From Asterella californica (taxonomy: Eukaryota > Streptophyta > Marchantiopsida > Marchantiales > Aytoniaceae): a stretch of DNA of 64,000 nt. Positions 12,993 through 24,540 of the stretch are shown one piece after another. The first letter of the stretch is position 1. Every line of letters begins with the position of its first letter. The notes below the pieces were generated by a model. That model made no database searches, was not told where the DNA came from, and saw only the letters and a list, made by a program, of their open reading frames with translations. The stretch lies in the NCBI GenBank assembly GCA_036924285.1, contig JAYKYS010000008.1:19453001-19517000 (forward strand). Direction: 5' to 3'. Both the position numbers and the translations under genes were made by a program.

Positions 12993-13805
12993 ATATATTA
13001 TCAGTTAATAATTCACGTTAATGTTTTAGACGCAAGCAGAGTATACACGATGAATATACTCCATGCTCGAAAAAATTACACAAAGAAGTTTGTAACTCAT
13101 CTGAACTTTTTGCAAGACGAACATATTCCTACCATGAAAACATAACGCATGAAGAAGTAAAACAAAAAGTTTTGTAAGTTCATCTATAAACAACGTCTAT
13201 CAGAATGTTTTATATTGCTTCAATGTTAATCTCTGTATTTATACCATGTTTACTTTCAATCCTAGTATGCCATTGAGCTTTCATTCTTCCACTGATTACA
13301 TCACCCTTGCCTTTGGAATTCTCCGTTTGTGAAAACTTGTGTCATCCGTGAAGATTCACATCAGACACATTGTGAGCATCGCAATTCACTGACTGTACAT
13401 GTTGATACATGTTGGTCACAAATTTGATCATCAGAGTCACTTTCTACCGGTCTAAATCTGTCACAAACAGAGACCTGAACTTATCCCATCAACTATCAAG
13501 CCACAAAATTAAACGTAAGATTAGCAACCAGATTGGTAAAAATCCACTGCAGACACTAAAAAATCATAACAGTTCCAATCATTCTTCACTCAAGGAAAGA
13601 CCTTAGCATATACACCATATCCCATAATGCAATAGTTTACAATCTGAGCTCAGTTTTTAAAGTTGATCATCCAAACTGTAAGAGTGCGGTCTTTTGAAAT
13701 GAAAATATGAAAAAATAGATCTATCATCTAAAGTAATTATCATTCTTTAAGTTAAATCTAAGTCATAATAATTCTGCAGCAGAAATAACACAATAGAATT
13801 CAAAT

Positions 13806-13829
13806 AATATCTCACAGCTGTGAGATATT
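13806..13829. repeat. 24-bp perfect palindrome
   Basis: AATATCTCACAG followed by its exact complement CTGTGAGATATT, in AT-rich spacer DNA. Confidence 0.8.
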
Positions 13830-14110
13830 TACTTTATAACTGAAAGATCAAAATCTGACAGAAACAGATTCGTAGAAACCAAAGAATGTGTAAGAATTTA
13901 GAATTCTCTTTTATAACTAAGAAAATGATAACTTAATGAGATTTCTAAGACATCTTGTGTACTACATGCACATCAGTGTAGTATACATTTTCTCCTCTCC
14001 AAGCCTGGCAACTGCAATCACAAAACAAGAGAACACAGTCAGATATTGCAAAACACATCAAATATTGCAAAAGTTTCAACTATGACTGAGACAAGTAACT
14101 ATTTCATTTC

Positions 14111-14197
14111 TTACAATACGATACAACAAAATAAACAGTAAAAATATGCGTACCCGTTACTCACACAAGTACTTGCCTCATCTTCTTGTTTCTACCA
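14111..14197. repeat. Dispersed duplicate, copy 1 (pair at 15474-15559)
   Basis: TTACAATACGATACAAC through ATCTTCTTGTTTCTACCA. The same order of words occurs about 1.36 kb downstream with a few substitutions. Confidence 0.75.
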
Positions 14198-15122
14198 ACA
14201 ACCAGTGTGAAGCGCTGGGCACTTACCTACTGCGAACAGCTTTCTTTCAGCATGCTCTGTACTTTCGGTTTTGGTAGTGGCAGCAGCTTGTCTGACAGTG
14301 TGCTATCTTCTCCAACTGATGCTGGTAGAAGGGTGGAGTGCTTGGGCACACTTCAACACTTCAACCTACCAGCACCCTCTGTCTCCCTGAAAGTTGTCGA
14401 CTAGATGCCTAGTTGTGAACCAGGAGAACAACATAACGAACAGAAACAGGGACCCTAAACCTACCCAGAACCTACATGAAATGTGAAAACAGAGTTTGCA
14501 CAGAGAGAACAAAGAGGAGGAGCTATTAGGTTCAGTACAAATAGCGAAGTGAGGCTTGTTCTTGCAAAAAATTTGGTTTGCTTTATATATGAGAGCAAAC
14601 GCAAGCTTTCTGGAGGATGAAGCAAAGAAAGAACATACTCTCTTTCTTAAGTTGACCACATATGATTTCAACAGCATCCGGTCAAAAGTGGTGTGCGCGA
14701 TAGGACAGTTTCTTCTGAAATCCTTGACAAGCTTCGAGTCGCAGAGAAAAATGCAAGGAAACAATGATGTACACCGTTCCAAGAGAAACAGTGCCCGGCC
14801 CAAAATGTTGAAGAATCTGACAAAATCAGAAACTGGCAACCGAATTCTGAAGCATCAGAGAAAGACAAATCTCTTAACTGCACAGAAGAAGTCTGAAAAC
14901 TGAACTTCAACCGTTTTCTGACCTCGCGATTATCATTCCATGTTTGAGCAAAAGAGGACCGACACTTCAGAAACCTCATGCCATCAAATTCACAATTTAA
15001 TAGAATGGCTCATGCATTTCTTGAAAATTTTGAGAATCAAGCCATGCCTTCACACCACACCCAGGTACAGTAGCTATAAACGATGAAGAGTGCAGAATGC
15101 GTAACCACACGTACGTACTCAC
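14198..15122. other. Spacer with unrecognised open frames
   Basis: A 157-codon frame on the minus strand (14366-14839) has no recognisable domain. Its length is not beyond chance in a window this size. Confidence 0.3.
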
Positions 15123-15235
15123 CTCAGAGGCGAAGGTGACCGTGAGGAATCCTGCTTCTCGTAGCATGCCTCCAAGCACGTTCAGCACCCACCACAAGTA
15201 GACGTATACGTTTTCTGTGCTGTAAGCGAGGACCA
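15123..15235 (-). pseudogene. Isolated exon-like segment, possible membrane protein
   Basis: 113 bp on the minus strand, bounded by a pyrimidine-rich acceptor (TTATGCTCCTCAG, ending at 15236) and a strong donor (GAG followed by GTGAGTACG). It encodes a hydrophobic stretch including YVYLWWVLNVLGGMLREAGF. I could not find convincing partner exons on either side and do not recognise the family. It may be a captured exon or part of a decayed gene. Confidence 0.35.
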
Positions 15236-15473
15236 CTGAGGAGCATAACTACATCATATCAGTAACTGACTTCTAGCGGGTATACCACGAAGTGGCATTC
15301 CATCTTATTTATCTTTGGAGTGGTGCTATGAGTGTTGCATATACAGTATTATCTATGGAAAGAAAAAGAGAGATGATCAAAGTCTCTCGCTGCACACTCA
15401 AATTCTCAGGTGAGAGAGGAGCATACGCAGATTGTGCATCCATGCAAATGCAAGATAGAAAGAAAACATCCAT

Positions 15474-15559
15474 TTACAATACGATACAACTAAATAAACA
15501 GTAAAAACATACGTACCATGACTCATACGAGTACTTGTCTCATCTTCTTGTTTCTACCA
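15474..15559. repeat. Dispersed duplicate, copy 2 (pair at 14111-14197)
   Basis: Direct-orientation copy of 14111-14197 with a few substitutions (CATACGTACCATGACTCATACGAG in place of TATGCGTACCCGTTACTCACACAAG). The two copies bracket about 1.3 kb that includes the exon-like segment. Confidence 0.75.
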
Positions 15560-15762
15560 CCCAAGTTCGTCACTGTTCCACATGAGTCTCGCGTATTAAA
15601 TTTTATAACATTCCGTCATATCTTGCAAGACATATGTCACTTTCTCTGTCAAAAAACAATCTTTTAACCAACTTTTACTGTCAGTTTTTCATGTTCTTGG
15701 TTTCCATATACTTCCTAATTTCAGATAGTTAGTAACAATGAATTTAGATGGATGCACAATCA

Positions 15763-18700
15763 TCAAAATATAACATTCCAATGACGTCTTGTGATATTAC
15801 TAGAACTAGTGAAATATTCACAACTGTTCTCATGACATGATAAAGCTTGCAACCAACTCAATTCCACCCAATTATCATCAAGAGAAACTTCACTGTTAGG
15901 ATCACTTTTTGGTAGCTGTTCCACTCTTCTGACAGTAGCAATACTAAGTCTTAATCCTGATTGCCAGTTAATAGCTTTAACGATTACTATATCATTCTCT
16001 GAAGGCCATGGAGGAGCACAACCTGGCATCCCTCGAATAAAAAGATTAGTTTTTCGATTACAATCATCATATTCAAAAGCAACGATCAAACTTCCATGTC
16101 TATGAGTATATGTAGTAGGCTGAGAATAAAATTTATGTAATATTCTATCAACTGAACGCACATTATCGCCGTAATTTGTTTTAGACTTTTTTACAGATAG
16201 TTCATACCTGAAAGTTTACATGCTTCTAACTTACCAGCCGTAAGAATCTGATCATACCACTTTGCCGAGAAGAAAATCTGATAGTGCTGGTCAAACTCGT
16301 GAATGAAAAGATGAACAATCTTACCCTTCCAACTCCATGTGGTATTATCATCTCCATCTGGCTGCACCACAACTCTGTCACCAGGTTTAAACAAGTTTCC
16401 ACGGAGAATGACAGATCTTAACATTTTTATTTTGGGTCTGAATTTATGTCTGTTCTCTTCTGTTAAAAGATTATTTTCTCTCCAAAATTTGAAAAGAAAT
16501 ATTTCGTAACCATCATCCTTCTCTATATTTACTTCTTTACTGTGTAGAGCACCTACACATATACCTTTCAACGTAGCTTTAATACAAGGTAGCTCCAAGG
16601 ATGGGTGCAAATATGTAAATCCCTCCATATACCAGTGGCAGAACTCACGTTAGACACTAAACATACGTGCTGAGCAATTAATTCCAAACAGTCACATCCG
16701 AATGTATCAATCTGAGATACACAAAAGAGGATATATACTTTTTCTTAAAATATCTAGAATCCTTAACTCTCTGTTCTTGCCATCTCTATCTTGTTTCACT
16801 GTTCTGAAGTTAATAGTAAAAATTTGTCGGCAAAAATATGATGTTAAAGAAATCTCTGCTTGTTTCATATTGGTAGGGACTGCGTTATACTTGCTCACTT
16901 CTCTCTCAAAAGAATAACACCAATAACTATCATGATGAACATGACGAATGATATCATCTAACAATTCTCCATTTCCTGCATGTAAAGAGAACAAAAAGAG
17001 TAAATCCAAACGGATATTTTCCATATAACTCCAGCATCATGAAAAAATCTCTTACCTAAACAATGTTCCAAAATAGATGAACTGGAACCACATTTTTCTT
17101 CCGATAAGATCTGCCACGCCATACATAACTTTCTGACATCATCCATCATTTCTACTATACATCTTTTTCTCTGAGACACTCCAAAAAACAAATGAGTAAT
17201 CTGCACTAACAGTGCACCGAATCTTCTCATAGTATTATTAAAGTCAAACCCCAACCCTTCTAAGACTGGAAGGATACAATACATCACAAATAGTTGATGG
17301 TCAAACCTTGTCTATCTGGAATAGAACTTCGAGTTGGTAGTCCAGGCCATCGAGAACCGAGTCCAGAAGGTCGTTTTTTAGTCAAAACCTTCAACACAGA
17401 TTCCAGTATTCTTTTACCTTCTAGATCTAAATTCTCAACTAGTGAATCATTATATTTTTTTAACACACAAAACCAAAGAATTCATAGGATCAAATATTAA
17501 ATCCTTTGACAAGTCAAAACCATACAATTCATATAACCTCCACATCGAAGAAATCCAAGATATTCCACCTTCTCTCCGAAGATCATCTTTTTCGTGTAGA
17601 GTTGTAGCTTCTTGTAATTGTAAACGTACCGAATATATCTGTTCTATGTTTCTCTGTACAAAAGGATACCTACTATGATATCTGTTTCGACAATATACAA
17701 CTTTATCATTTATGTTTTTCTCTGATCAAACCTTGTCTCGTCTACACCCTGCGTAACCACCTTGGAACAAATCCATTTACTTTACATTGTGCGGGATGAT
17801 CTCCAGCCCATAACATCAGGATCATGCGCATAGTAATATCCGCAACTTGAGAGATCTGATATCAGATCTCTCAAGTTATCTAAGTACTGATCTCTAGTCT
17901 TGAAATAAGGTACAGAGAACCCTGAAACAAAAGACTCAAGAAGATCATCGTACAAAGGTTTTAGAAAACTTTCTAGAACATGTTCAGACAACTGATTAGA
18001 ATGTCGTAAAGATTTCGGAACAAGAGATAACGGAATGAAAAGTACAGGAATTGGTTTGCCAATCAATGAATCTGAAAATGTTGTCTTGCCTGCATTCATA
18101 ATTACAATTTCCACTGTCCAGCAATCTTTCTGGACTGTAGTGGCAGCTTGAAACCCATCCCAATGAGCCATCAAAGCTATGTTCAAAGGTTCACCCTGCA
18201 GCAACATAAAATCATGAAATTAGTGCCAACTTGACGAGTCATTCATAAACTAAAATCGTAAGATAATTTTCAGAAAAAGAATAAGATGATCATTAATTAC
18301 GTCAGAGTGTACCTTTTGCTTCTGCCGCTGTTGACATATCTTGGTCGAACATGCAGTACAAGGAAAACTGTAAACAAGTACAGAATGACTCACTTTCATG
18401 TTAAAACTATCAGACAGTTCTGCATTTTGTAGGCCAAGCTTGATAAACTTCGAACATATCACCAGAAGTTCCCAGTCTTTTTCAGGATCCCAAAAATCTC
18501 GATAACTTTTAAACTTTGTCTCGTGCCAAAACTCAGCAATGAACGGAGGCGCTTCATCTACTCGTACATTCTTCCACTCATTCTTATGTCTGTACAACGG
18601 AAGCATATCGTGCATGAAAGTTCTACTCTCATACAAACATTGTAGTATATCTGATACATGTATATAATCAAAAAATAACATATAGAATCATATTGCTTCG

Positions 18701-19334
18701 ACGTCGTTAAAGAAGAATTCTTCAGAAATTTGGAAAACCAAAACTTCAACAACTCATCTTGTAAAGCCTTACTACATCTATGTTTGTCTAAAAGAGAAAA
18801 CATCTCTACAGTCTTTTCCCACACAACTTGATCTACCAGCAAAGAAGACTCGGAGGAAGAATTCTCAGGTAACAAAGGATTAAAGTTATTACTGATTACA
18901 CCCAAAGCATCTGAAGATCTTTCAGGCTGATCTATTGACGAATATTTGTTCGAAATCATATCTAAGTCGCTAGTATTCTGCGGTACAGGGTCAGGAGTAT
19001 CCTTGTTTCTGTCTAAACAAATTCTTTCTAACATATTAGTTTTCAGAAATGTCAACTTTCTGTGTCTTTGCTCAGTCCTTTGACTTACCATCCGTCCGTG
19101 TGTTTTACATCTTGGACATGCACATGAAACAAGTTCAGGTGATCTAGTCTGAACCTCCGGTGCTGCAAAAGGAAGTGATCTGTATAATATTGACCCTATC
19201 TTATCCTTTTGAAAGTGTACTCTCGCTGTACTTTCAGCTATCATAGCAAACCCTTCCGGAAGTTTACTGCACTTATAAGAACATTTACAAGCAACTCTTC
19301 TGGCCTGTTTGCCACCTCCTCTGTGTAGCTCCAC
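15763..19334 (-). pseudogene. TNP2/Transposase_21-like (CACTA-group) transposase gene, frameshifted
   Basis: Multi-exon remnant read 19334 to 15763. The N-terminal part has a Cys cluster (CKCSYKC ... CACPRCKTHGRMVSQRT ... H). Next comes the acidic or aromatic region DEAPPFIAEFWHE, and then the core HWDGFQAATTVQKDCWTVEI, comparable to the TDG..S...WP motif of TNP2 transposases. LWAGDHPAQCKV, GYAGCRRDKV and CRNRYHSRYP follow. The C-terminal part has CYSFEREVSKYN, like the DUF4218 region, then GDRVVV ... IFFSAKWYD. Clear introns lie at 18312-18196, about 17055-16980 and about 16205-16157. At least four frameshifts (T-run near 18680, near 17840, near 17760, A-run near 17470) and a TGA after RRDKV inactivate it. 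There is no ATG at the visible 5' end, and terminal repeats were not found. It would cut and paste CACTA-type DNA if intact. Confidence 0.7.
17844..17877. repeat. 34-bp perfect palindrome within the TNP2-like coding remnant
   Basis: AACTTGAGAGATCTGAT followed directly by its exact complement. It sits where the reading frame changes from DNLRDL to LMLWAGDHPAQ, so it may be part of the disrupting change. Confidence 0.8.
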
Positions 19335-19875
19335 GGCAAATGCAGAACTTAGAAGTGGTTAATTCTCAATCTAGATAAACAAAGAACACACTTTCTGAGA
19401 ACAAGAGAAACACACAAGCAAGAAAAACAGAAAGACGAGAACAACAAAAGAAATGCTCGAATTCAAGCCCTTCGAAAGGAACTTCCCACCTGTCCTCTAA
19501 CTGTAAAGCTCATGTTCTACTGTTGATCCAGAAGAAAGAAACCGAAACGATATGGTAGGCACCATAGCATGATTTCCATCTAATATCTAGTCGACGTACA
19601 TAGAAAACTTGGATGCTGCTTAGAACTCGTGCAGTTAATGTTCCCAGAAGCAACACACAGGCAAGAAAAACAAAAAGACGAGAACAACAAAAGAAATGCT
19701 CGAGAAGAAATGATAACAGAGGTGGAGTGTTAGTCTCAGACGTCTCGAAAGAACAGTTGAATGGTTGAGCACTGTGGTGTTTACTCTACTTCGCAGCGAT
19801 CAGTCCGTACTTTCACTCTTTGAGCATGGCGAATTCTTTGCTGGAAAAGCCAAGCTCTGGAAGACGTAGTGCTCT
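19335..19875. other. Spacer with a 52-bp direct repeat
   Basis: 19409-19460 and 19652-19703 share ACACA..CAAGAAAAAC and GACGAGAACAACAAAAGAAA up to ATGCTCGA, in direct orientation. This is upstream of the TNP2-like remnant. No gene is seen. Confidence 0.6.
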
Positions 19876-19924
19876 ATGGGCTGTTTACATCTCCGCCCTC
19901 GTCTTCTGCCTGCAAATTTGATGG

Positions 19925-20679
19925 AGAATGCTACGGAAGAGCCACTTTTGACGTCAAGTCTGGGCTTCTGCAAAGATGTTCCAGTGCTGAAAGGGCCGCC
20001 ACTGCACTGCTGCGTGCCTGAGCCCACAAGGCCACCGATCAGTGTCCAGCTGTTTCATGTTCAAAGTTGGTTACGATGCTATGGTTCTATTTCCTGGTGA
20101 AAGAAAAATTGGAGTGGATGTAAGCCAGATCTCATTTTCTCTACCGCTCTCAGAAATTTTCTACACAAGAATCAACCTTAACAATCTCGAACTTGAAGCT
20201 ATAAACAATGGAACAAGATTTCATTCAAAATATACCGGTAGATGCTCCAGCGACTGACAATTATCGTCAACCAATCCACAAGTGCATATCAGGTCAAGCG
20301 AAAGAAGTGTTTATATCAAGAGCTTTTTCTGCCATCGAATCATTATCTATTTCTCTCGGTCTGGGAGAAAATAAGGAGGCATGAGTCGACCGATTCACCG
20401 ATCAGTCAGTCAGTCGGGCCTGGAAGAGCTATGGAACCCCGTCGCAATAGAATGCCAGTTTTCAGAGAAAGGAAACCCACCCACGTGGTTCAGAACGACC
20501 CGGAGTACGTGAGGAAGTACAATCTAGCTTATGACAGGATGAAGGCGTTGCCTGACTCAGATCCCAGAAGCTTCCTCTATCAGCGGAGAGTCCACTGCTC
20601 CTTCTGTAACGGCACTGTGGTGTTAACTTTACTTCCTACTAACAAGGATGAGACACACATTTGTGCACTCTCAGCCTGA
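19925..20679 (+). pseudogene. Polyphenol oxidase (tyrosinase) N-terminal fragment, truncated
   Basis: Around 19941-20060 the plus strand encodes a segment with VPVLKGPPLHCCVPEPTRPP, resembling the Cys-rich N-terminal part of plant PPOs. From 20431 the frame reads MEPRRNRMPVFRERKPTHV and then RKYNLAYDRMKALPDSDPRS to VHCSFCNGT (ends 20616). This is the characteristic lead-in to the type-3 copper A site (first Cu ligand His in HCxxCNG). PPOs oxidise mono- or diphenols to quinones in plastids. Here homology stops right after CNGT. The remaining copper-A and all copper-B ligands are absent, and the frame runs 20 residues into unrelated sequence to a stop at 20679. So it is a non-functional fragment. 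A 24-bp repeat (19769-19792 and 20612-20635) marks the breakpoint. Confidence 0.65.
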
Positions 20680-21419
20680 GCTAATACAAAAACTGAAGAC
20701 TCAAGTACCTTTAGGGTCAATCAAGTAACCCCGAAAGAAGATCAGGAAACAACCATATACATCCAAATTGTCTCTTTTCAAGAACCTATGTATGTAAGAA
20801 TCTCATCTCTCCCGTTTGAGATTGGCTGTTTAGGATCGCTCACTCGAATAGTGTCGAAAGAAATCTCAACTCTCTTGTTTAGAGAAAAACCTATCCTGTC
20901 AATTTGGCTCACTGGGAAAGTATGATAGAGAGTCAGAACAGGAAGAGAACTCAAGACGGTAATCTCTGCGCGAAAACCGTTGTGACAACGTAGAATGTAG
21001 ATTGCATGTAGACCATTCTTGTCCTGATCTATAGCTCACATATGGAAACAAGAAAGTGAGAAACGAGTTGCAAATGTCCACAGGATCTCAACACAGAAGG
21101 TGTACGATGACTACATATGTTTGTCTGACATGGATCTCACCAAGCTAGTTGTGATAGCTTGGTGAAAGCTGTCCTGATGTAGCTTCATCTCCAAGTAAAC
21201 CTTAATCGTCACATCGAAATTGCTTGCCATTGATTTTTAGCTCATGGGTTTGTTGTGATAGTTAGAAACCATAAGATTTACAGTACACTCATTTTGATTA
21301 TGTAAACGAGAAAAGTTTATTACCGTTCGTTAGATTCTCATTAACGTTGAATAATATGCATGCAAACGATGGTTTTGGAAAATAGCCTGTAAAAGACAAG
21401 ATGGAATTTAGAGGACAAT
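20680..21419. other. Spacer
   Basis: No gene seen. A short hairpin CACCAAGCT / AGCTTGGTG lies near 21136-21162. Confidence 0.4.
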
Positions 21420-21990
21420 TATTCAGTGAATGCACAGATGGTGTGTTGTCATCAAAAGAGAATAATCTTTCTCTTCACAAGTATGCTCGGGAGTTGTCAA
21501 GATATCACCTGCTTGAGGAAATCTGTCTTATTGAAACACATTGACATTGAGTCTTATTTGTTTGAGGCAGATCAGTATTTACTTAGTGATTTCAGATATT
21601 CACCCATGCGACATCTTATTCTCTCCTTCAGGATGGCTTCAAGGGACATAGAGAAACAAGATTTCAATACTTGTTTAGCGCATACTTAGGTGGCTAACGA
21701 ATATTGTATAGGCATTTTGAAGTCTCGTTGGCATTCATTAAAACAAGTTAGAACTCAATTGAAAGAAAAATCAGAGAACCAGTTCTTAGTTAGATGGGTA
21801 GGCTGTTGCGGGATGCTCCATAATTTTTTACTAAAAAATGAAGATTAGTGGACCGAGGAAGATGAAGAGTTAATTCTAGAATCTGAAAAAGATCCCGAAA
21901 CAATGACGAGAGAACCTTGCTCACCCCCATGTCACAGGAATATATCAGAGGAATAGACTTCTTAGAATTTGTCTCGAGCATAATATAAGG
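21420..21990 (+). pseudogene. Second PIF/Harbinger transposase fragment, heavily decayed
   Basis: Plus-strand homologue of the 3' two-thirds of the 2.7-4.1 kb transposase: GSCQDITCLRKS, RYSPMRHLILSFRMASRD, FNTCLAHT-stop-VANE, CIGILKSRWHSLKQV, LVRWVGCCGMLHNFLLK. The catalytic motif GDSGY of the first copy is changed to SDFRY, so the second catalytic Asp is displaced. The E motif reads VANEYCIG after an in-frame TAG. Another TAG follows at LKNED. The N-terminal half and first catalytic Asp are absent. The two copies are in opposite orientation and clearly the same subfamily. Confidence 0.85.
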
Positions 21991-22363
21991 ATCTTGTTGT
22001 GTAGCAATAGCCTCACATATACTATTATAAGAAAAATAAAAATTATAAAAATCTTTACTTCCAAAATGTGTTATCTTGAAATGTGAATTGTCAAAAACAT
22101 CAACCTTAATTTTCTACTTTTGACTACTCAAATATCCACGAGAGTTGGATCAGTCCAGTTTAGTGAATAAATGGATATATCTAAATATAAATGAATATGT
22201 TTGTTCACTCTGAAACTCTACCCACTCGTTGCAAAAACACCTCGACAACAGCATGCACTACATGTTTGCTACTACTCCCAGCTTGTCCAGGCTGGATATC
22301 TATCTTCTCTAAACTAATATGGCTTGTTGTCTTCTTCTCTTCTTAAACGTTCATTATGTTGTC
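21991..22363. other. Short spacer
   Basis: AT-rich, no coding or repeat feature recognised. Confidence 0.35.
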
Positions 22364-23252
22364 TTAGTGACTATCCATATGATGCATAGATAACAAAGGT
22401 CTATATCTCTGTGTCTCCAACTTTTCAAACTTTAGCATAATCTTTCTTCGTATTTTGTATTTCTTTGCTATAGTAACCCATTCTAATAAATATATATATT
22501 TCTCTAATAAGTGAGATCCGACGGGGTTGCTTGATTGAACGCCGACAAAAAATCCGAACGATCCAAGTGGGTCATTTTTGGTAAGCAAAACTGAAGACTG
22601 TAGTGGAGAAAGGTTCCACGTTAACAGCGATTGGACGTGGGTTAGTTTACCATGAGAGATGAGACAATCATATGTCAAATGCGAAATGCACGCTGTCGTA
22701 GCGAGAGCCTTTCCTTTGAGCAAGGGCGTACCTTCTGGCTGTGGCTAGCGATCAATGCACAGCAGAGCGACAAGTTTCCTGTAGATTTCTCTCTAACTTC
22801 CTCGATAACTAAGCACTTGCTTTCTCTCAGTAAAGGGTCAAGATAACTACACGAAAACGTTGGATGATCATGGGCACGACAAACGGGATATGTGATGACA
22901 TGATCTCTCGGTAGTATTCCTCTCCGAAGTTTCTCACTACTAGGGCTTCATACATGGCTTTGGGTCGACAGATGTGTCTTATCTCGCACTGGGTGTTAAA
23001 GTTTACAGGAGGGAGCTGATTTAGATCCATCCTTCGTTAGATGAGGATAAAGACGGTGAGGTCCCATTCTTGGCCGTAAGTGACAACAGGTAAGATCACA
23101 GGGACAGGCGAGAGCATAACTTGCGCGGTAAAGTTATGCCCGAAGGATCCTATCAGAAACTGTTGAAAGTGGACTCGTTCCATATACATCAGTTTAATCG
23201 AGAAAGGGTTTCGAAAGGGGAATCTGGGCGGTAAGTAGACTCCTTCGTCCAT
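22364..23252 (-). pseudogene. Unrecognised decayed coding stretch with an internal duplicated motif
   Basis: Three consecutive minus-strand frames (23252-23037, 23030-22827, 22723-22364) read like one broken protein. The first two carry similar blocks: FLIGSFGHNFTAQVMLSPVP with VILPVV, then LVVRNFGEEYYREIMSSHIP with FVVPMI. A following hydrophobic or charged stretch ends TVFILI in one and VVILTLY in the other. The third frame contains LEKYIYLLEWVTIAKKYKI. I do not recognise a family. The stop and frame changes suggest a dead repeat-associated gene, though a chance arrangement cannot be excluded. Confidence 0.3.
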
Positions 23253-24180
23253 CTCTCACAACATGTGCACTCCAACTACCAAGGTATCTCGATCCATAAA
23301 ACTCTGATTCAATCTCATAGGATCACCACGATCTCCACACGAACAATCTCTTGGTTTTTTTTTCCCAAGTCGAATGCCCCCACACAGGTCACTCCCCTTT
23401 GCTTAAAAGTTTCGAACACCAAACAAGGATAGGTGCAAGCTCCCTAACCAAGCAACCCAAGCCTCACGGACCGATGAGGTGGCACACATGCACATCGCAT
23501 GTTTGGTGCCGTCATACTCATCCACGTGTGGGTCTTCTGGATGAAAGGTTCTAATGCATGCACCGTAACGTGTCCCAAAAACCGGAGACTAGGCTAGACA
23601 GGTAGTCGACTCTACAGGTCAAAGATCGCACTTTGCCACGTTGAGTGCGAACCTAACAACCACATGACGTGGATACAACGTAGGTCGCTAAAGTCATATC
23701 TACGCCTAGAATACTCCCCAAAGCAATACAAATGTCGCACTGGATACTTTTCAGCCAGCTGCCGCTAACAACTCGAGACCTAGAGTAGATATCGTTGCCG
23801 ATACAACTCGGCAGAAAAACCAGCGAACTTTCACACATGATAGATACAGATCTACAGCTCAGTCTCCTCTCAAACTTGCCACGTAGGTAGGATACTAGAA
23901 TCTCTACTTGCAGGTTAAATTTCAGGAAGATCTGACGGCTAGATCTCCTCCCACAATTAACACAAATCCACAAAAACTAACACGCACTTCCAATCTCATA
24001 TTCAGGACAGAAGCTTCTTCGACTAAATGAACCGTTCACTTCCACTCCAACTTCCTGTGCTATCAATTCAGAAGGTAAAATCACTACACAGGAAATTTGA
24101 GCCGATTTGATCGTTCTGATCGTCCTCCATAAATCTGCAAACTCGCTGCTTCAGATTGACAGATTTCTGCACCCCGTCGC
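23253..24180. other. Spacer with a few TGCGAC-type words
   Basis: 23626-23735 includes GATCGCACTTTG, GAGTGCGAACC and TGTCGCACTGGA, echoing the GC-rich repeats at the left end. No gene seen. Confidence 0.35.
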
Positions 24181-24540
24181 CTTCAAATCGCCATTGCGCT
24201 CAATCCGCACAACATCCGGTGGTGAAATTTGTGGTCAGAGCTTCAGCAGCTGACAGACTACAAGCCCATGAAATCTGGTCTCAATCTGACGGCTCAATCA
24301 CTCAAACCCCTTAATCTTACAATCGGAAGAGAAACTCTTGTACTCTCATCACTCTATGAACTTCAAATCGCCATAACGTATGCCCTGGACCTCCAAATCG
24401 AGTGAAATTTGTGGTCAGATTGCTCCTCCCGTCAAGAGCTCTCCGCCCATGCCCTCTGATCTTCAAAATCCCTCGTCAAAGTGCCCCGAACCTCCCAGAG
24501 CGCACACTTAGGTAGAAGACAAGGTATCTTCACTTTTGGG
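24181..24540. repeat. Degenerate tandem repeat of about 180 bp
   Basis: Two units begin with CTTCAAATCGCCAT (24181 and 24361), and each has GTGAAATTTGTGGTCAGA about 40 bp later. Later parts align only loosely. It could be the regulatory end of a lost retroelement. Confidence 0.5.

Larger units (their letters stand above)
11803..14110. other. AT-rich spacer
   Basis: No supportable gene. It contains an 81-bp tandem duplication (12831-12992) and a 24-bp palindrome (13806-13829), listed separately. Confidence 0.4.

Noticed and set aside
14366..14839. 157-codon open frame on the minus strand
   Set aside because: No domain, no start context or splice support. With about 6000 stop-to-stop intervals expected in six frames, a few of this length arise by chance.
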